DNA from: JASFRI01 sp050115015
GTDB lineage: Bacteria > Acidobacteriota > Polarisedimenticolia > CBDVAL01
Direction of reading: 5' to 3'
NCBI GenBank assembly: GCA_050115015.1
Contig: JASFRI010000033.1
Span: 1-18,523, forward strand
Length of the DNA: 18,523 nt
Of the stretch, positions 1 to 7,693 are shown one piece after another. The notes beneath the pieces are model-generated. The model did no database searches. It was not told the origin of the DNA and saw only the letters and a list, made by a program, of their open reading frames with translations. The stretch's first letter is position 1. The number at the start of each line of letters is the position of its first letter. Made by a program: the position numbers and the translations under genes.

Positions 1-3000
1 GCCGACGCGAAGGTCCGGGACCGGGCGGTCTCGGACTTCGCCTCCAACCTCGTGGTCGTGGCAGGGGCGGGCACCGGGAAGACCAGCCTCCTCGTCGAAC
101 GACTCCTCTCGGCGGTGGCCCTGGGCGTCGCGGGCCTCGAACAGGTCGCGGCGATCACCTTCACCGACAAGGCGGCAGGGGAGATGCGCGAACGCCTGGG
201 CGCGGGTCTCGAGCGGCTGCGGGCGCTCGCCGCGGGCGAGGAGCGGCAGGAAGGTCAGAAGGAGGCCGACCGCGTCTACCGGCGTCTTTCCAGCCTCGCA
301 GGCCCACCGCCGGAGGTGATCGCGGCTCGCTCCCTGGAGGCCCTCGAAGCCCTCGAGCGGGCCCGGGTCACGACGATCCACGCCTTCTGCGCGGATCTGC
401 TGCGCGAGCACCCCGTCGAGGCCCGCCTCGCGCCGGACTTCCAGGTCGACGAGGGGGAACGGGCCGCCGGCCTGTTCGAGTCGGAGTGGACGTCGTTCGT
501 GGCGACGGAGCTGGGGGCCGGGGCGCCGCGGGCCGCTGCCTGGAGGGCCCTGCTGCGGCAGGAGTCCCTGGGGACCGTCCGGGAGGTGGCGAGGCAGGCC
601 GCGGGCTTCGGGATCCCGGGGTCGCTGCTCGAGAATCCGGAGCCGCCGTCCGCCCACCGGCTGTTCCGCGCCGCGGCGGAGGGGCTCGCCCGCGACCTCT
701 CGTCCCTCCTGCAGCGCCAGAGGGGCATGTCCGAACTGCCCCGCACCTACCTCGAGGCGGCCGTCGATGCGCTGGGGACCTTCGCCTCCGGTGGCCTGGA
801 CGTCCTGCAGGCGGCGTGGGTCCGCCGGCCGGTGCTGGACCGCCCGGACCCACCCTCTCCGAACGCCAGGCTGCGGGATATCGACCCTGAGACCTACCGG
901 TCGGCCGTCCGGGAGGCCCACCGTCTCCTCCAGGGGCTCCGCGATCTGGACGAGTCCCGCTTCGACCGGCTCCTGGAGGTGGTCCGGCCCTTCGCGTCGG
1001 GGTTCCGGGAGACCCTGCTCCGCCGCGGGATCGTGACCTTCGACGGCCTGCTCGCGCTGGCCAGGGACCTGCTCCAGGAGCATCCGGCGGTGCGGGAGCG
1101 TCTGAAGCGGCGCTACCGCATGTTGCTCCTGGATGAGTTCCAGGACACCGACCCGCTGCAGTACGAGATCGTCCTGTTCCTCGGCGAGGTCGCCGGCGGC
1201 GGCGCCCGGGACGCCTACGCCGCCGATCTGGAGCCGGGCCGCCTCTTCGTCGTCGGCGATCCCAAGCAGTCGATCTACCGCTTCCGGGGCGCCGACTACG
1301 CCGCCTTTGCCCGTGCGGTGGAGCGAATCGCTCCCGATCCCCGCGACCGCCTCCACCTCGTGGTGAACTTCCGGGGGGTCTCGGCGGTGATCGAGCCGGT
1401 CAACCGGCTGCTGGCGGCGCCGGGCTCGGTCTGGGAGGCCGGCGACTACCAGCCGGACTACGAGCCCATCCGTCCCCACCGGAAGGCCGCCGCCGGGGGC
1501 CCTCGTGTCGAGGTATGGACCGTGTCCGCCGCGGGAGGGGCCCGCGAGCGGCGGATGACCGAGGGGGAGTGCGTCGCGGTGGCGATCCACCGGATGGTGG
1601 CGGCGGGGGAGTGCGGCTACGGCGACGTGATGATCCTGCTCCGGGCCTTCACGCACCTTCCGCTGTACCTGCGCCCGCTCCGCCGCCGGGGCATCCCCTT
1701 CGTGGTGGATGGTGGACGGGAGCTCCTCGAGCGCACGGAGGTGGTACAGCTGCTGGCGGTGCTCCGGGCCTTCGCGCGTCCCGCCGACCCCGTGGCGTTG
1801 CTCGGTTTCCTCCGCTCTCCCGCGGGTGGCGCGGCTGACACGGAGCTGGCCGGGTACGCGGGGTCCGGCCGCTGGGACTGGAGGGAACCGGTCGACCCGG
1901 AGGCCCATCCGCAGATTCACCGGGCCTTCGGCGTCCTCCGGCGCGTGGCCGCGGCGACCCGGGGGGACAGCACCGACGTGGTGCTGCGCCGGCTGGTCGA
2001 GGAGGCCCGTCTGGTGCCTCTCGCCGCCTTCGGGTACGAGGGAGCGCAGCGCGTCGCGAACCTCCGGAAGATCACGATGGCGGCGGTGGAGCTCGCGCGG
2101 GAAGGCCGGCTCACCCTCAACGAGATCCTCGATGCCCTGGAGCGGGAGCGGCTCGCGGACCTGGAAGGAGAATCTCCCCTGGCCGACGAGACCTGGGGCT
2201 CCGTCCGGGTGCTCACGGTCCACAAGGCGAAGGGCCTGCAGAACCGGGTCGTCTTCCTCCCGGACCTTGCGCGGGAACCGGCGGTGCGACAGCCGGAGGT
2301 GGAGGTCCGTGTGGTCCATCCCCCGGGAGGGGCCACCCTGGCGGTCCAGCTGGGCCGGCGGGGAAACGCGGCGGGGTTGTGGCGCATCGCCGAGGAGGAG
2401 CGCCACGAGCGGGCCGAGGAGATCCGCACCCTGTACGTCGCGCTCACCCGTGCGGAGGAGCGGATCGTGCTGGTGGCAGGACGCTCCCGGAGAGCGGCGG
2501 CCTGGGTGGAGGCGCTGCGCGCCTGGGGCTATGACCCCGGGGCCCCCCCGCCCGACGGCGCGACCATCGATCCCGGCGTCGTCCACCGCGTGGTCACCCC
2601 CGGCGCGACGCCCCCGACGGCCCGGCGGCCGGTCCCCGAACGTGACGCGGAGGCGGTGCGCCGCTGGGACCGCGCCCTGGCGCTCCTCCGGATCGCGCCT
2701 CCCCCCTTCGCGAGACCCAGCGGGCAGCGGGAGGCGGACGAGGCCCGCCGGGAGTCGGAGACCACCGGTCTGCCGGCCCCCCGACCGCGACGCGCCCGGG
2801 GCCGGGCGCGCGCGGTGGGCCGTGCGGTCCACCGGGCGCTGGAGATCTGGGAGTCGGGACGGGACCAGGATCTGCTCGGCAGCGTGCCTGCGCTTGCCCG
2901 GGACGCGGCGACCGAGGAGGGGATCCAGCCCGAGGAGGTCGAGTTGGAGAGCCGCGAGGTCCTGCACGCCTTCCTGGCCTCGCCCCTGGCGTCCCGGATC

Positions 3001-3303
3001 CGCGAGGTCGTGGTCCTCGGCCGGGAGGTCCCGACGCTCCACGCCGGTCCATCGGGCACGATCTGGCGCGGGAGCATCGACCTGCTGTTCCGCGACGGTG
3101 ACCGGATCGTCATCGCCGACTACAAGACGGATCCCGCCGAGCGGGGGGCGCTGTTCCGCCACGGGCCTCAGCTGCGGGCGTACGTCGAGGCGGTCCGCCG
3201 GGCGCTTGACCTGGCGGAGCCTCCGCGGGCGGAGCTCTGGATGCTGCGGCAGGGGACCATCCTGGTTCTCGAGGAGGAGCCCGGTCAGGCCCAGCTCTTC
3301 TGA
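1..3303 (+). CDS. AddA/RecB-like UvrD-family helicase-nuclease, 5' end cut by window edge
   Basis: This is an ATP-dependent double-strand break end-processing enzyme: a superfamily 1A helicase fused to a C-terminal RecB-type nuclease. The frame is open from base 1, and the residues before the first GTG in the window (base 52) fit the family, so the true start lies upstream. Visible helicase motifs are the Walker A AGAGTGKT (61-84), ITFTDKAAGEM, TIHAFC, the DEFQDTD box (about 1130-1152), GDPKQSIYRFRGAD (about 1255-1296), TVHKAKGL (about 2218-2240) and LYVALTRAEER near 2435. The C-terminal nuclease shows GRAVHRALEIW near 2820, GSIDLLF followed by IADYKTD (about 3070-3132), and a QLRAY motif, so it looks catalytically intact. 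AddA normally works with an AddB subunit, which is probably encoded upstream and outside the window. The size of about 1,100 residues fits AddA better than the larger enteric RecB. Confidence in family is high, AddA versus RecB only moderate. Confidence 0.93.
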   Translation, partial: ADAKVRDRAVSDFASNLVVVAGAGTGKTSLLVERLLSAVALGVAGLEQVAAITFTDKAAGEMRERLGAGLERLRALAAGEERQEGQKEADRVYRRLSSLAGPPPEVIAARSLEALEALERARVTTIHAFCADLLREHPVEARLAPDFQVDEGERAAGLFESEWTSFVATELGAGAPRAAAWRALLRQESLGTVREVARQAAGFGIPGSLLENPEPPSAHRLFRAAAEGLARDLSSLLQRQRGMSELPRTYLEAAVDALGTFASGGLDVLQAAWVRRPVLDRPDPPSPNARLRDIDPETYRSAVREAHRLLQGLRDLDESRFDRLLEVVRPFASGFRETLLRRGIVTFDGLLALARDLLQEHPAVRERLKRRYRMLLLDEFQDTDPLQYEIVLFLGEVAGGGARDAYAADLEPGRLFVVGDPKQSIYRFRGADYAAFARAVERIAPDPRDRLHLVVNFRGVSAVIEPVNRLLAAPGSVWEAGDYQPDYEPIRPHRKAAAGGPRVEVWTVSAAGGARERRMTEGECVAVAIHRMVAAGECGYGDVMILLRAFTHLPLYLRPLRRRGIPFVVDGGRELLERTEVVQLLAVLRAFARPADPVALLGFLRSPAGGAADTELAGYAGSGRWDWREPVDPEAHPQIHRAFGVLRRVAAATRGDSTDVVLRRLVEEARLVPLAAFGYEGAQRVANLRKITMAAVELAREGRLTLNEILDALERERLADLEGESPLADETWGSVRVLTVHKAKGLQNRVVFLPDLAREPAVRQPEVEVRVVHPPGGATLAVQLGRRGNAAGLWRIAEEERHERAEEIRTLYVALTRAEERIVLVAGRSRRAAAWVEALRAWGYDPGAPPPDGATIDPGVVHRVVTPGATPPTARRPVPERDAEAVRRWDRALALLRIAPPPFARPSGQREADEARRESETTGLPAPRPRRARGRARAVGRAVHRALEIWESGRDQDLLGSVPALARDAATEEGIQPEEVELESREVLHAFLASPLASRIREVVVLGREVPTLHAGPSGTIWRGSIDLLFRDGDRIVIADYKTDPAERGALFRHGPQLRAYVEAVRRALDLAEPPRAELWMLRQGTILVLEEEPGQAQLF

Positions 3304-3397
3304 GCTCGAGGCCCGGCCGACAGCAGTGGTTTCAAGACCCCTTGCGAGCCCGCATTCTGCTGGCAAACCAGGGAGTTTAGGTTTAGGGTGAGGGGCC

Positions 3398-4618
3398 ATG
3401 GCGACGGTCGGCTTCCAGCCCAAGCACTTCTACCGCAAGCTCGAGAACCTCCTCGAGTCGATCGATCGCGGGGATCCGAATATCGACTGGTTCGCCCAGC
3501 TCACCGGGCAGATGGTCGACTCCTTCGGCGACGAGCTCTGCATCGAGAACGGACGGGTCTACACGGAGACCTACGACGGGTTCCGCCTGGACCGTGACTT
3601 CCGGTCGCTGGACCCGAGCGTGGCGGGGTTCCTGCTCCCCCCGGACTACCCGCCGCTACAGATGGTGCTCCAGCACGGGGTGTACCTGTTCGACGAGTCC
3701 GTCGAGGGGCAGGTGGCCGAGGTGGAGCAGCGGCTCGGCGGGTTCAACTCCGCCGCCCTCCTGGTGGACTCGGAGCCCCGCCGGATCCTCGCCTTCGGGC
3801 TGAAGCCGGGATGGGAGCGCGTGCACCTCGACTTCGCCCTCAACACCATCCGCAACGCGATCAAGCACCGCCTGGGGCTGGAGCACCTGCGCACCGACAT
3901 CGCCCAGGCGGCGGAGATCCAGCAGAGTTTGCTGCCGACTTCGATGCCGGTGTTCCGGGGCTACTCCATCGCCGCCCGTTCGATCCCCGCCGAGCAGGGC
4001 GTCGGCGGGGACTTCTACGACTTCAACTGCCGGCGGAACGACCTCTACCTCGCCCTGGGCGACGTGAGCGGCCACGGCCTTCCCTCCGCCCTGCTGGCGC
4101 GGGACGTGATCACCGGCCTGAGGATGGCCACCGAGGACGATCTCAAGATCACCGCCATCCTGGAGCGACTCAACCGGGTCGTCGCGCGGAGCATCCTCTC
4201 CACCCGGTTCGTGTCGCTGTTCTTCGGAAGCCTGGAGGACAACGGCAACCTCTTCTACGTGAACGCCGGCCACTATCCTCCCTGGGTGTTCGGGGAGCGG
4301 GGTGTCCGCCGCCTGCGGATCGGCGGCACGATCATCGGCCCGCTCAAGGACGCCCGCTTCAAGCGCGGGTTCGAGCACGTGGACCGCGGCGACACCCTGG
4401 TGGTGGCCACCGACGGCATCCTCGAGAGGTTGGACGATGAGGGCCGGGAGTTCGGGCCCGAGGCTCTCGAGGCGCTCGTCGCCCCCGTGGCCGGAGGACC
4501 CGCGGCCGGGATCCTCGATGCCATCTTCCAGGCGGCCGGGGAGCATGGTGGGGGCCGCCCGTGGCTCGACGACGTCACGGCCATCGTCATCAGCCGGGAG
4601 TCCGCCCGGGCCTCCTGA
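3398..4618 (+). CDS. SpoIIE/RsbU-type serine phosphatase with N-terminal GAF-like domain
   Basis: This is a PP2C-fold protein phosphatase of the SpoIIE/RsbU family. These usually dephosphorylate an anti-sigma-factor antagonist in a partner-switching pathway. The 406 residues divide into a probable GAF-like sensory region (about 32-160), a short helical linker containing the AAEIQQSLLP motif (171-180) typical of RsbU-like proteins, and the catalytic domain (about 185-400). Metal-binding acidic motifs are present: VGGDFYDF (202-209), GDVSGHG (221-227), VVATDG (335-340) and WLDDVTAIVI (389-398). There is also VNAGHYPPW (288-296). No transmembrane segment is seen, so it should be cytosolic. The ATG is preceded by an AGGGG two bases away, which is close but usable. 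No STAS-domain antagonist, anti-sigma kinase or sigma factor lies in the window, so its target is unknown. The helicase upstream ends 94 bases earlier and the next gene follows after 125 bases on the same strand. Confidence 0.92.
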   Translation: MATVGFQPKHFYRKLENLLESIDRGDPNIDWFAQLTGQMVDSFGDELCIENGRVYTETYDGFRLDRDFRSLDPSVAGFLLPPDYPPLQMVLQHGVYLFDESVEGQVAEVEQRLGGFNSAALLVDSEPRRILAFGLKPGWERVHLDFALNTIRNAIKHRLGLEHLRTDIAQAAEIQQSLLPTSMPVFRGYSIAARSIPAEQGVGGDFYDFNCRRNDLYLALGDVSGHGLPSALLARDVITGLRMATEDDLKITAILERLNRVVARSILSTRFVSLFFGSLEDNGNLFYVNAGHYPPWVFGERGVRRLRIGGTIIGPLKDARFKRGFEHVDRGDTLVVATDGILERLDDEGREFGPEALEALVAPVAGGPAAGILDAIFQAAGEHGGGRPWLDDVTAIVISRESARAS

Positions 4619-4743
4619 ACCGTCCGCCCCGTTTGCCATCCCGCCGATCCGGGACCATCTTCACCGCATCGAGAAAGACCGGAGCCCGGAGGCGCGGGGT
4701 GTGTGCGCGGAAACCGACGCCCGGTCCGACAAGGGGGGAATCG

Positions 4744-5502
4744 ATGCGGGTGACGACGACGGATCTCCGCGAGCGCCTTCTCGAGGTGATGGACCGCAAG
4801 GACCACTGGGCCTGGTTCCACTTCGAGGAGGGACGGGCGAGCCGTGACCAGCTCCTGATCCACTACCAGCAGGAGTACGAGGTCTACGTCCGTGACTTCC
4901 CGATCTTCCTCTCGCGCGTGCATGCCCGCTGCCCGCACCCCGAGGTCCGGCAGGACCTCGCCGAGAACCTGTTCGAGGAGGAGACGGGGAAGCTGAGCAC
5001 CGGCAAGCCGCACCCCGAGCTGTTCCTCCACATGATGGGCGGTCTCGGCTTCGAGCCGGATCGCTTCGCGGCGGTCCGGTTGCTTCGCGGCGCCGCCACC
5101 TACCGGCGCTGGATCGACCGGGTCACGAAGAGCGACGACTGGCTGGAGGGCGTCGCCCTGGTCACCCTGTTCATCGAGGGGAGCGTCCACGAGCGCCGTT
5201 ACCTCGAGGGGACGGTCGCGGGGGAGCCGGATCCCGACGCGGCGATCCGCGGCAGCTGGCTGGTCCGCCGCTACGGCGTCGACCCGGCGTTCCTCGAGCT
5301 GAAGCGGGCCCACGGGATGGTGGAATCGGGCCACCGGGAGATGGCCTGGAAGATGGTCCTGGAGCACGCGCGGGACGGGGACGATGCCGCGCGCGTGTGC
5401 CGGGTGATGGACACGGCCCTGGACCTCTGGCTGCGCTACCGGGACGACGTCGCCCGGGCGTGCGGCGTCTCCCGGCCGGTCCGGGCCGGAGCCGACGCCT
5501 GA
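4744..5502 (+). CDS. Heme-oxygenase-fold (TenA/PqqC/CADD-like) putative di-iron protein
   Basis: This 252-residue all-helical protein resembles the iron-containing redox enzyme group of the TenA/PqqC superfamily, whose members include CADD (p-aminobenzoate synthesis) and UndA-like oxidases. Candidate metal ligands are Glu79/Glu80 in the FEEETG segment, His90 in HPELF, Glu145 in FIEGS, and the triad His190, Glu194, His197. That triad reads H-x3-E-x2-H, where the characterised di-iron oxidases usually have H-x3-D-x2-H. The ATG at 4744 is chosen because AAGGGGGGAA (4731-4740) sits just upstream and the family homology begins there. The upstream in-frame extension overlaps the phosphatase and looks non-coding. 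The product could be a cofactor-synthesis oxidase, a CADD-like p-aminobenzoate enzyme or a thiaminase-like TenA. The sequence supports the fold far better than any substrate. It is on the same strand as the phosphatase and convergent with mutM, with 13 bases between the two stop codons. Confidence 0.85.
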   Translation: MRVTTTDLRERLLEVMDRKDHWAWFHFEEGRASRDQLLIHYQQEYEVYVRDFPIFLSRVHARCPHPEVRQDLAENLFEEETGKLSTGKPHPELFLHMMGGLGFEPDRFAAVRLLRGAATYRRWIDRVTKSDDWLEGVALVTLFIEGSVHERRYLEGTVAGEPDPDAAIRGSWLVRRYGVDPAFLELKRAHGMVESGHREMAWKMVLEHARDGDDAARVCRVMDTALDLWLRYRDDVARACGVSRPVRAGADA

Positions 5503-5515
5503 CGGGGCCCGGGTC

Positions 5516-6337
5516 TCAGCGCTGGCACCGCGGGCAGAAGAACGTGCTCCGGCCCGCCTGCACGATACGCCGGACGATCCCGTCTTCCCGGGGGCACGGC
5601 TGCCCTTCCCGGTCGTAGACCCGCAGGGAGATCGCGAAGTACCCGGCCTGCTCCTCGGCATTGCGGAAGTCCCGCAGCGTCGTGCCGCCCATGTCGATCG
5701 CCTCGAGCAGCACCTCGCGCAGGGAGGCGACCAGGCGCGTCCATCCTGCCGGCCCGATGCGGTGAACCTGGCGCCTCGGGTGGATTCCGGCGCGATGCAG
5801 GGACTCGCAGGCGTAGATGTTCCCGACACCGGCGATCTCCCTCGTGTCCAGGAGCAGGTTCTTCACCGGCTTTCGCCGGCCGCGGGTGGCCGCGTGCAGA
5901 CCGGCCGCCGTCAGCGCTTCTTCGAGGGGCTCCGGGCCCAGGCCGCGCAGCCGGGGATGCCGGTCGAGGCCCCGTGTCCGGAGGACCCGGACCATCCCGA
6001 ACCGCCGGGTATCCGCGAACCGCAGCTGGCGGCCGTCGTCCAGTCGCAGCGCCAGATGCTCATGGGCACGCGCCGGCCGGGAGTCCTCGGACACCCACAG
6101 CTGGCCGCTCATCCCCAGGTGGATCAGCAGCGTGTCCCCCTCGCTGGTATCCAGCAGCAGGTACTTGCTCCGCCGGCGGACCTGATCGATCCGGGCCCCC
6201 TGCAGGCGCCTGAGCTCCGCCGGACGCACCGGTTCTCGCAGGCGGCGCTCCCGCAGCGTCGCGTCGCGAAAGCGCCGGCCCCGGAGCAGCGGCTCCAGGC
6301 CCCTGCGGATGGTCTCGACCTCGGGAAGCTCCGGCAT
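5516..6337 (-). CDS. mutM: Formamidopyrimidine-DNA glycosylase (Fpg/MutM)
   Basis: This is a bifunctional base-excision repair enzyme that removes oxidised purines such as 8-oxoguanine and cleaves the abasic site. The 273 residues begin with the diagnostic MPELPEVE, which supplies the catalytic Pro2 and Glu3. They contain the conserved Lys58 in RRSKYLLLD, the helix-two-turn-helix segment NLLLDTREIAGVGNIYACE (about 160-178), and DMGGTTLRDFRNAEEQAGYF (215-234). The C-terminal zinc finger is odd. It reads C248-x2-E251-x16-C268-x2-C271, so the second of the four usual cysteines is glutamate. The finger arginine (Arg263) that inserts into DNA is present. The ATG at 6337 is supported by AGGAGA about eight bases upstream and by the homology start. 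It is convergent with the heme-oxygenase-fold gene and divergent from the efflux operon. Identification is secure; how the altered finger holds zinc is open. Confidence 0.97.
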   Translation of the reverse strand: MPELPEVETIRRGLEPLLRGRRFRDATLRERRLREPVRPAELRRLQGARIDQVRRRSKYLLLDTSEGDTLLIHLGMSGQLWVSEDSRPARAHEHLALRLDDGRQLRFADTRRFGMVRVLRTRGLDRHPRLRGLGPEPLEEALTAAGLHAATRGRRKPVKNLLLDTREIAGVGNIYACESLHRAGIHPRRQVHRIGPAGWTRLVASLREVLLEAIDMGGTTLRDFRNAEEQAGYFAISLRVYDREGQPCPREDGIVRRIVQAGRSTFFCPRCQR

Positions 6338-6487
6338 CCGTCTCTCCTGCGGGCCATTATTCACAATCGGCGTCCCGGCCGCCGCGGTGGCCCCTGCGGT
6401 CCGCGGCCCCACGGGGAAGGGCTCCTCGCGGGCGTCCGTGGGGGCCGGCATCACCGGTGCGGCGGGCGTCCGTTCGTGATATCTTCC

Positions 6488-6563
6488 CGGCGTTTCGCCG
6501 ACATCGCTGCATGGGAACCCGTGTCCCGGGAATGGAAACCACTCCGGGGTGGTAGCCCATGCA
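6488..6563 (+). promoter_or_regulatory. Hairpin-rich leader/operator region upstream of the RND efflux pair
   Basis: The 261-base gap between mutM and the efflux adaptor gene holds several inverted repeats. CGGCG-TTT-CGCCG (6488-6500) is a perfect 5-base dyad. TGCATGGG (6508-6515) pairs exactly with CCCATGCA (6556-6563). The latter pair encloses GGGA/TCCC and a CCAC-6-GTGG hairpin (6539-6552). The arrangement could be a repressor operator or a folded 5' leader controlling pump expression. I do not recognise it as ykkC or another named efflux-associated riboswitch, and no convincing -35/-10 pair is visible. Confidence 0.35.
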
Positions 6564-6598
6564 TGCACCCGACGGCAAAAAGGGGAAGGGGTCGAGGG

Positions 6599-7693
6599 AT
6601 GAGGCTCATTGCGGGGGCATGGATCCGGTCGGCGGCCTTCGTGGTCCCGGCGCTGGTCGTGGCGGTCGCGATGATCCCCGTCCGCGGACAGAACGCGGCC
6701 GCGGTCCGCTACACCGAGGCGGTGGAGCTCCCGGTGGGCCCGACGATCCGGCTCTCGGGCTCGGTGGAGGCGCGCCAGGTGAGCCTCGTGGCCAGCGACG
6801 TTGCCGGGAAGGTCGACGATTTCGTGGCCCGGGAGGGGACTGCCGTCCGCCGCGGGGAGCCCCTGGTCCGGCTCGATACCGCCCAGCTCCTCCTGATGCG
6901 GGCAGCGGGGAGGGCGCAGCTCGCGGAGGCCGAGGCGCGGCTGGAGCTCGCGGAGCGAAACCTGACCCGGTCCCGGGATCTGTTCGACGAGGAGGTGCTC
7001 CCCCGGCAGGACCTCGACAACGCCGTATCCGAGTTCCATGCCTGGCAGGGGCGGGTGGAGGCGTCACGGGCCGGGCTGCAGAGCATCGAGCTCGACCTGG
7101 AGCGGTCCGTCATCCGTGCCCCGTTCGCCGGCACGGTCGTCGAGGAGCGCTGCGAGGTCGGCGAGTGGGTGGAGCGCGGGGCGGAGGTCGTCTCGCTCCT
7201 GTCGCTGGACGATCTGGAGGTCCGCGTCGAGGTGCCGGAACAGTACTTCGACGGCCTGGATCGCGCCGCGGAGCCGATCGTGACCTTCGAGGCCTTGCCG
7301 GGCCTCCAGGTCGAGGGGAAGGTGAGGGCGATCATCCCCCGGGCCGACGCGCAGGCCCGCACCTTTCCGGTGACGATCGGCATCCCCAGCGCCGGTGGGC
7401 GTATCGCCGCGGGGATGCTCGCTGCCGTCACGCTCCCCGCCGGGGAGAGCGTCCAGGCCACGGTGGTTCCCAAGGATGCCCTGGTCAGCCAGGGCCCCCA
7501 GCGGTTCGTCTTCCGCATCAACGACGACGATACCGTCGAGATGACCCCGGTGGAGGCGGGGGCCGGAGTCGGTTCCTGGATCGTCATCCACGGCGACGTC
7601 CGCCCGGGTCAGCGAGTGGTCACCCGGGGGAACGAGCGGCTGATGCCCGGGCAGCCGGTCCGCGGCGAGGTGCAGGAGTACGCGCTCCCATGA
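6599..7693 (+). CDS. RND efflux periplasmic adaptor (membrane fusion protein, HlyD/AcrA family)
   Basis: This is the periplasmic adaptor that links an inner-membrane RND pump to an outer-membrane channel. The 364 residues start with an uncleaved anchor or signal segment (about 10-28) ending near RGQNAA. A lipoyl-type half-motif follows (about 63-93, with DVAGKV and REGTAVRRGEPLVRLD), then an alpha-helical coiled-coil hairpin (about 95-170) rich in Ala, Glu, Leu and Arg, and the second lipoyl half (about 171-203, IRAPFAGTVVEE). Beta-barrel and membrane-proximal domains complete it. No lipobox cysteine is visible at the N-terminus, so it is probably not a lipoprotein. The ATG at 6599 has purine-rich GGGGAAGGGG upstream and precedes the signal segment directly. 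Its stop overlaps the pump start (ATGA), a sign of translational coupling. No TolC-like gene is present in the window. The substrate cannot be predicted. Confidence 0.93.
   Translation: MRLIAGAWIRSAAFVVPALVVAVAMIPVRGQNAAAVRYTEAVELPVGPTIRLSGSVEARQVSLVASDVAGKVDDFVAREGTAVRRGEPLVRLDTAQLLLMRAAGRAQLAEAEARLELAERNLTRSRDLFDEEVLPRQDLDNAVSEFHAWQGRVEASRAGLQSIELDLERSVIRAPFAGTVVEERCEVGEWVERGAEVVSLLSLDDLEVRVEVPEQYFDGLDRAAEPIVTFEALPGLQVEGKVRAIIPRADAQARTFPVTIGIPSAGGRIAAGMLAAVTLPAGESVQATVVPKDALVSQGPQRFVFRINDDDTVEMTPVEAGAGVGSWIVIHGDVRPGQRVVTRGNERLMPGQPVRGEVQEYALP

Noticed and set aside
3360..3371. CTGG-CAAA-CCAG hairpin between the helicase and phosphatase genes
   Set aside because: Four base pairs and no T-run; too short to call a terminator or RNA element.
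3376..3388. TTTAGGTTTAGGG, resembling a telomere-type repeat
   Set aside because: Only about two units, in a short bacterial intergenic gap just before a ribosome-binding site; chance is sufficient.
1709..3391. 560-codon plus-strand frame inside the helicase-nuclease gene
   Set aside because: It is an Arg/Ser/Pro-rich out-of-frame shadow of the helicase, whose motifs continue without a break in the other frame.
3656..4639. 327-codon minus-strand frame opposite the phosphatase
   Set aside because: The PP2C motifs on the plus strand are complete; the antisense frame has no recognisable domain.
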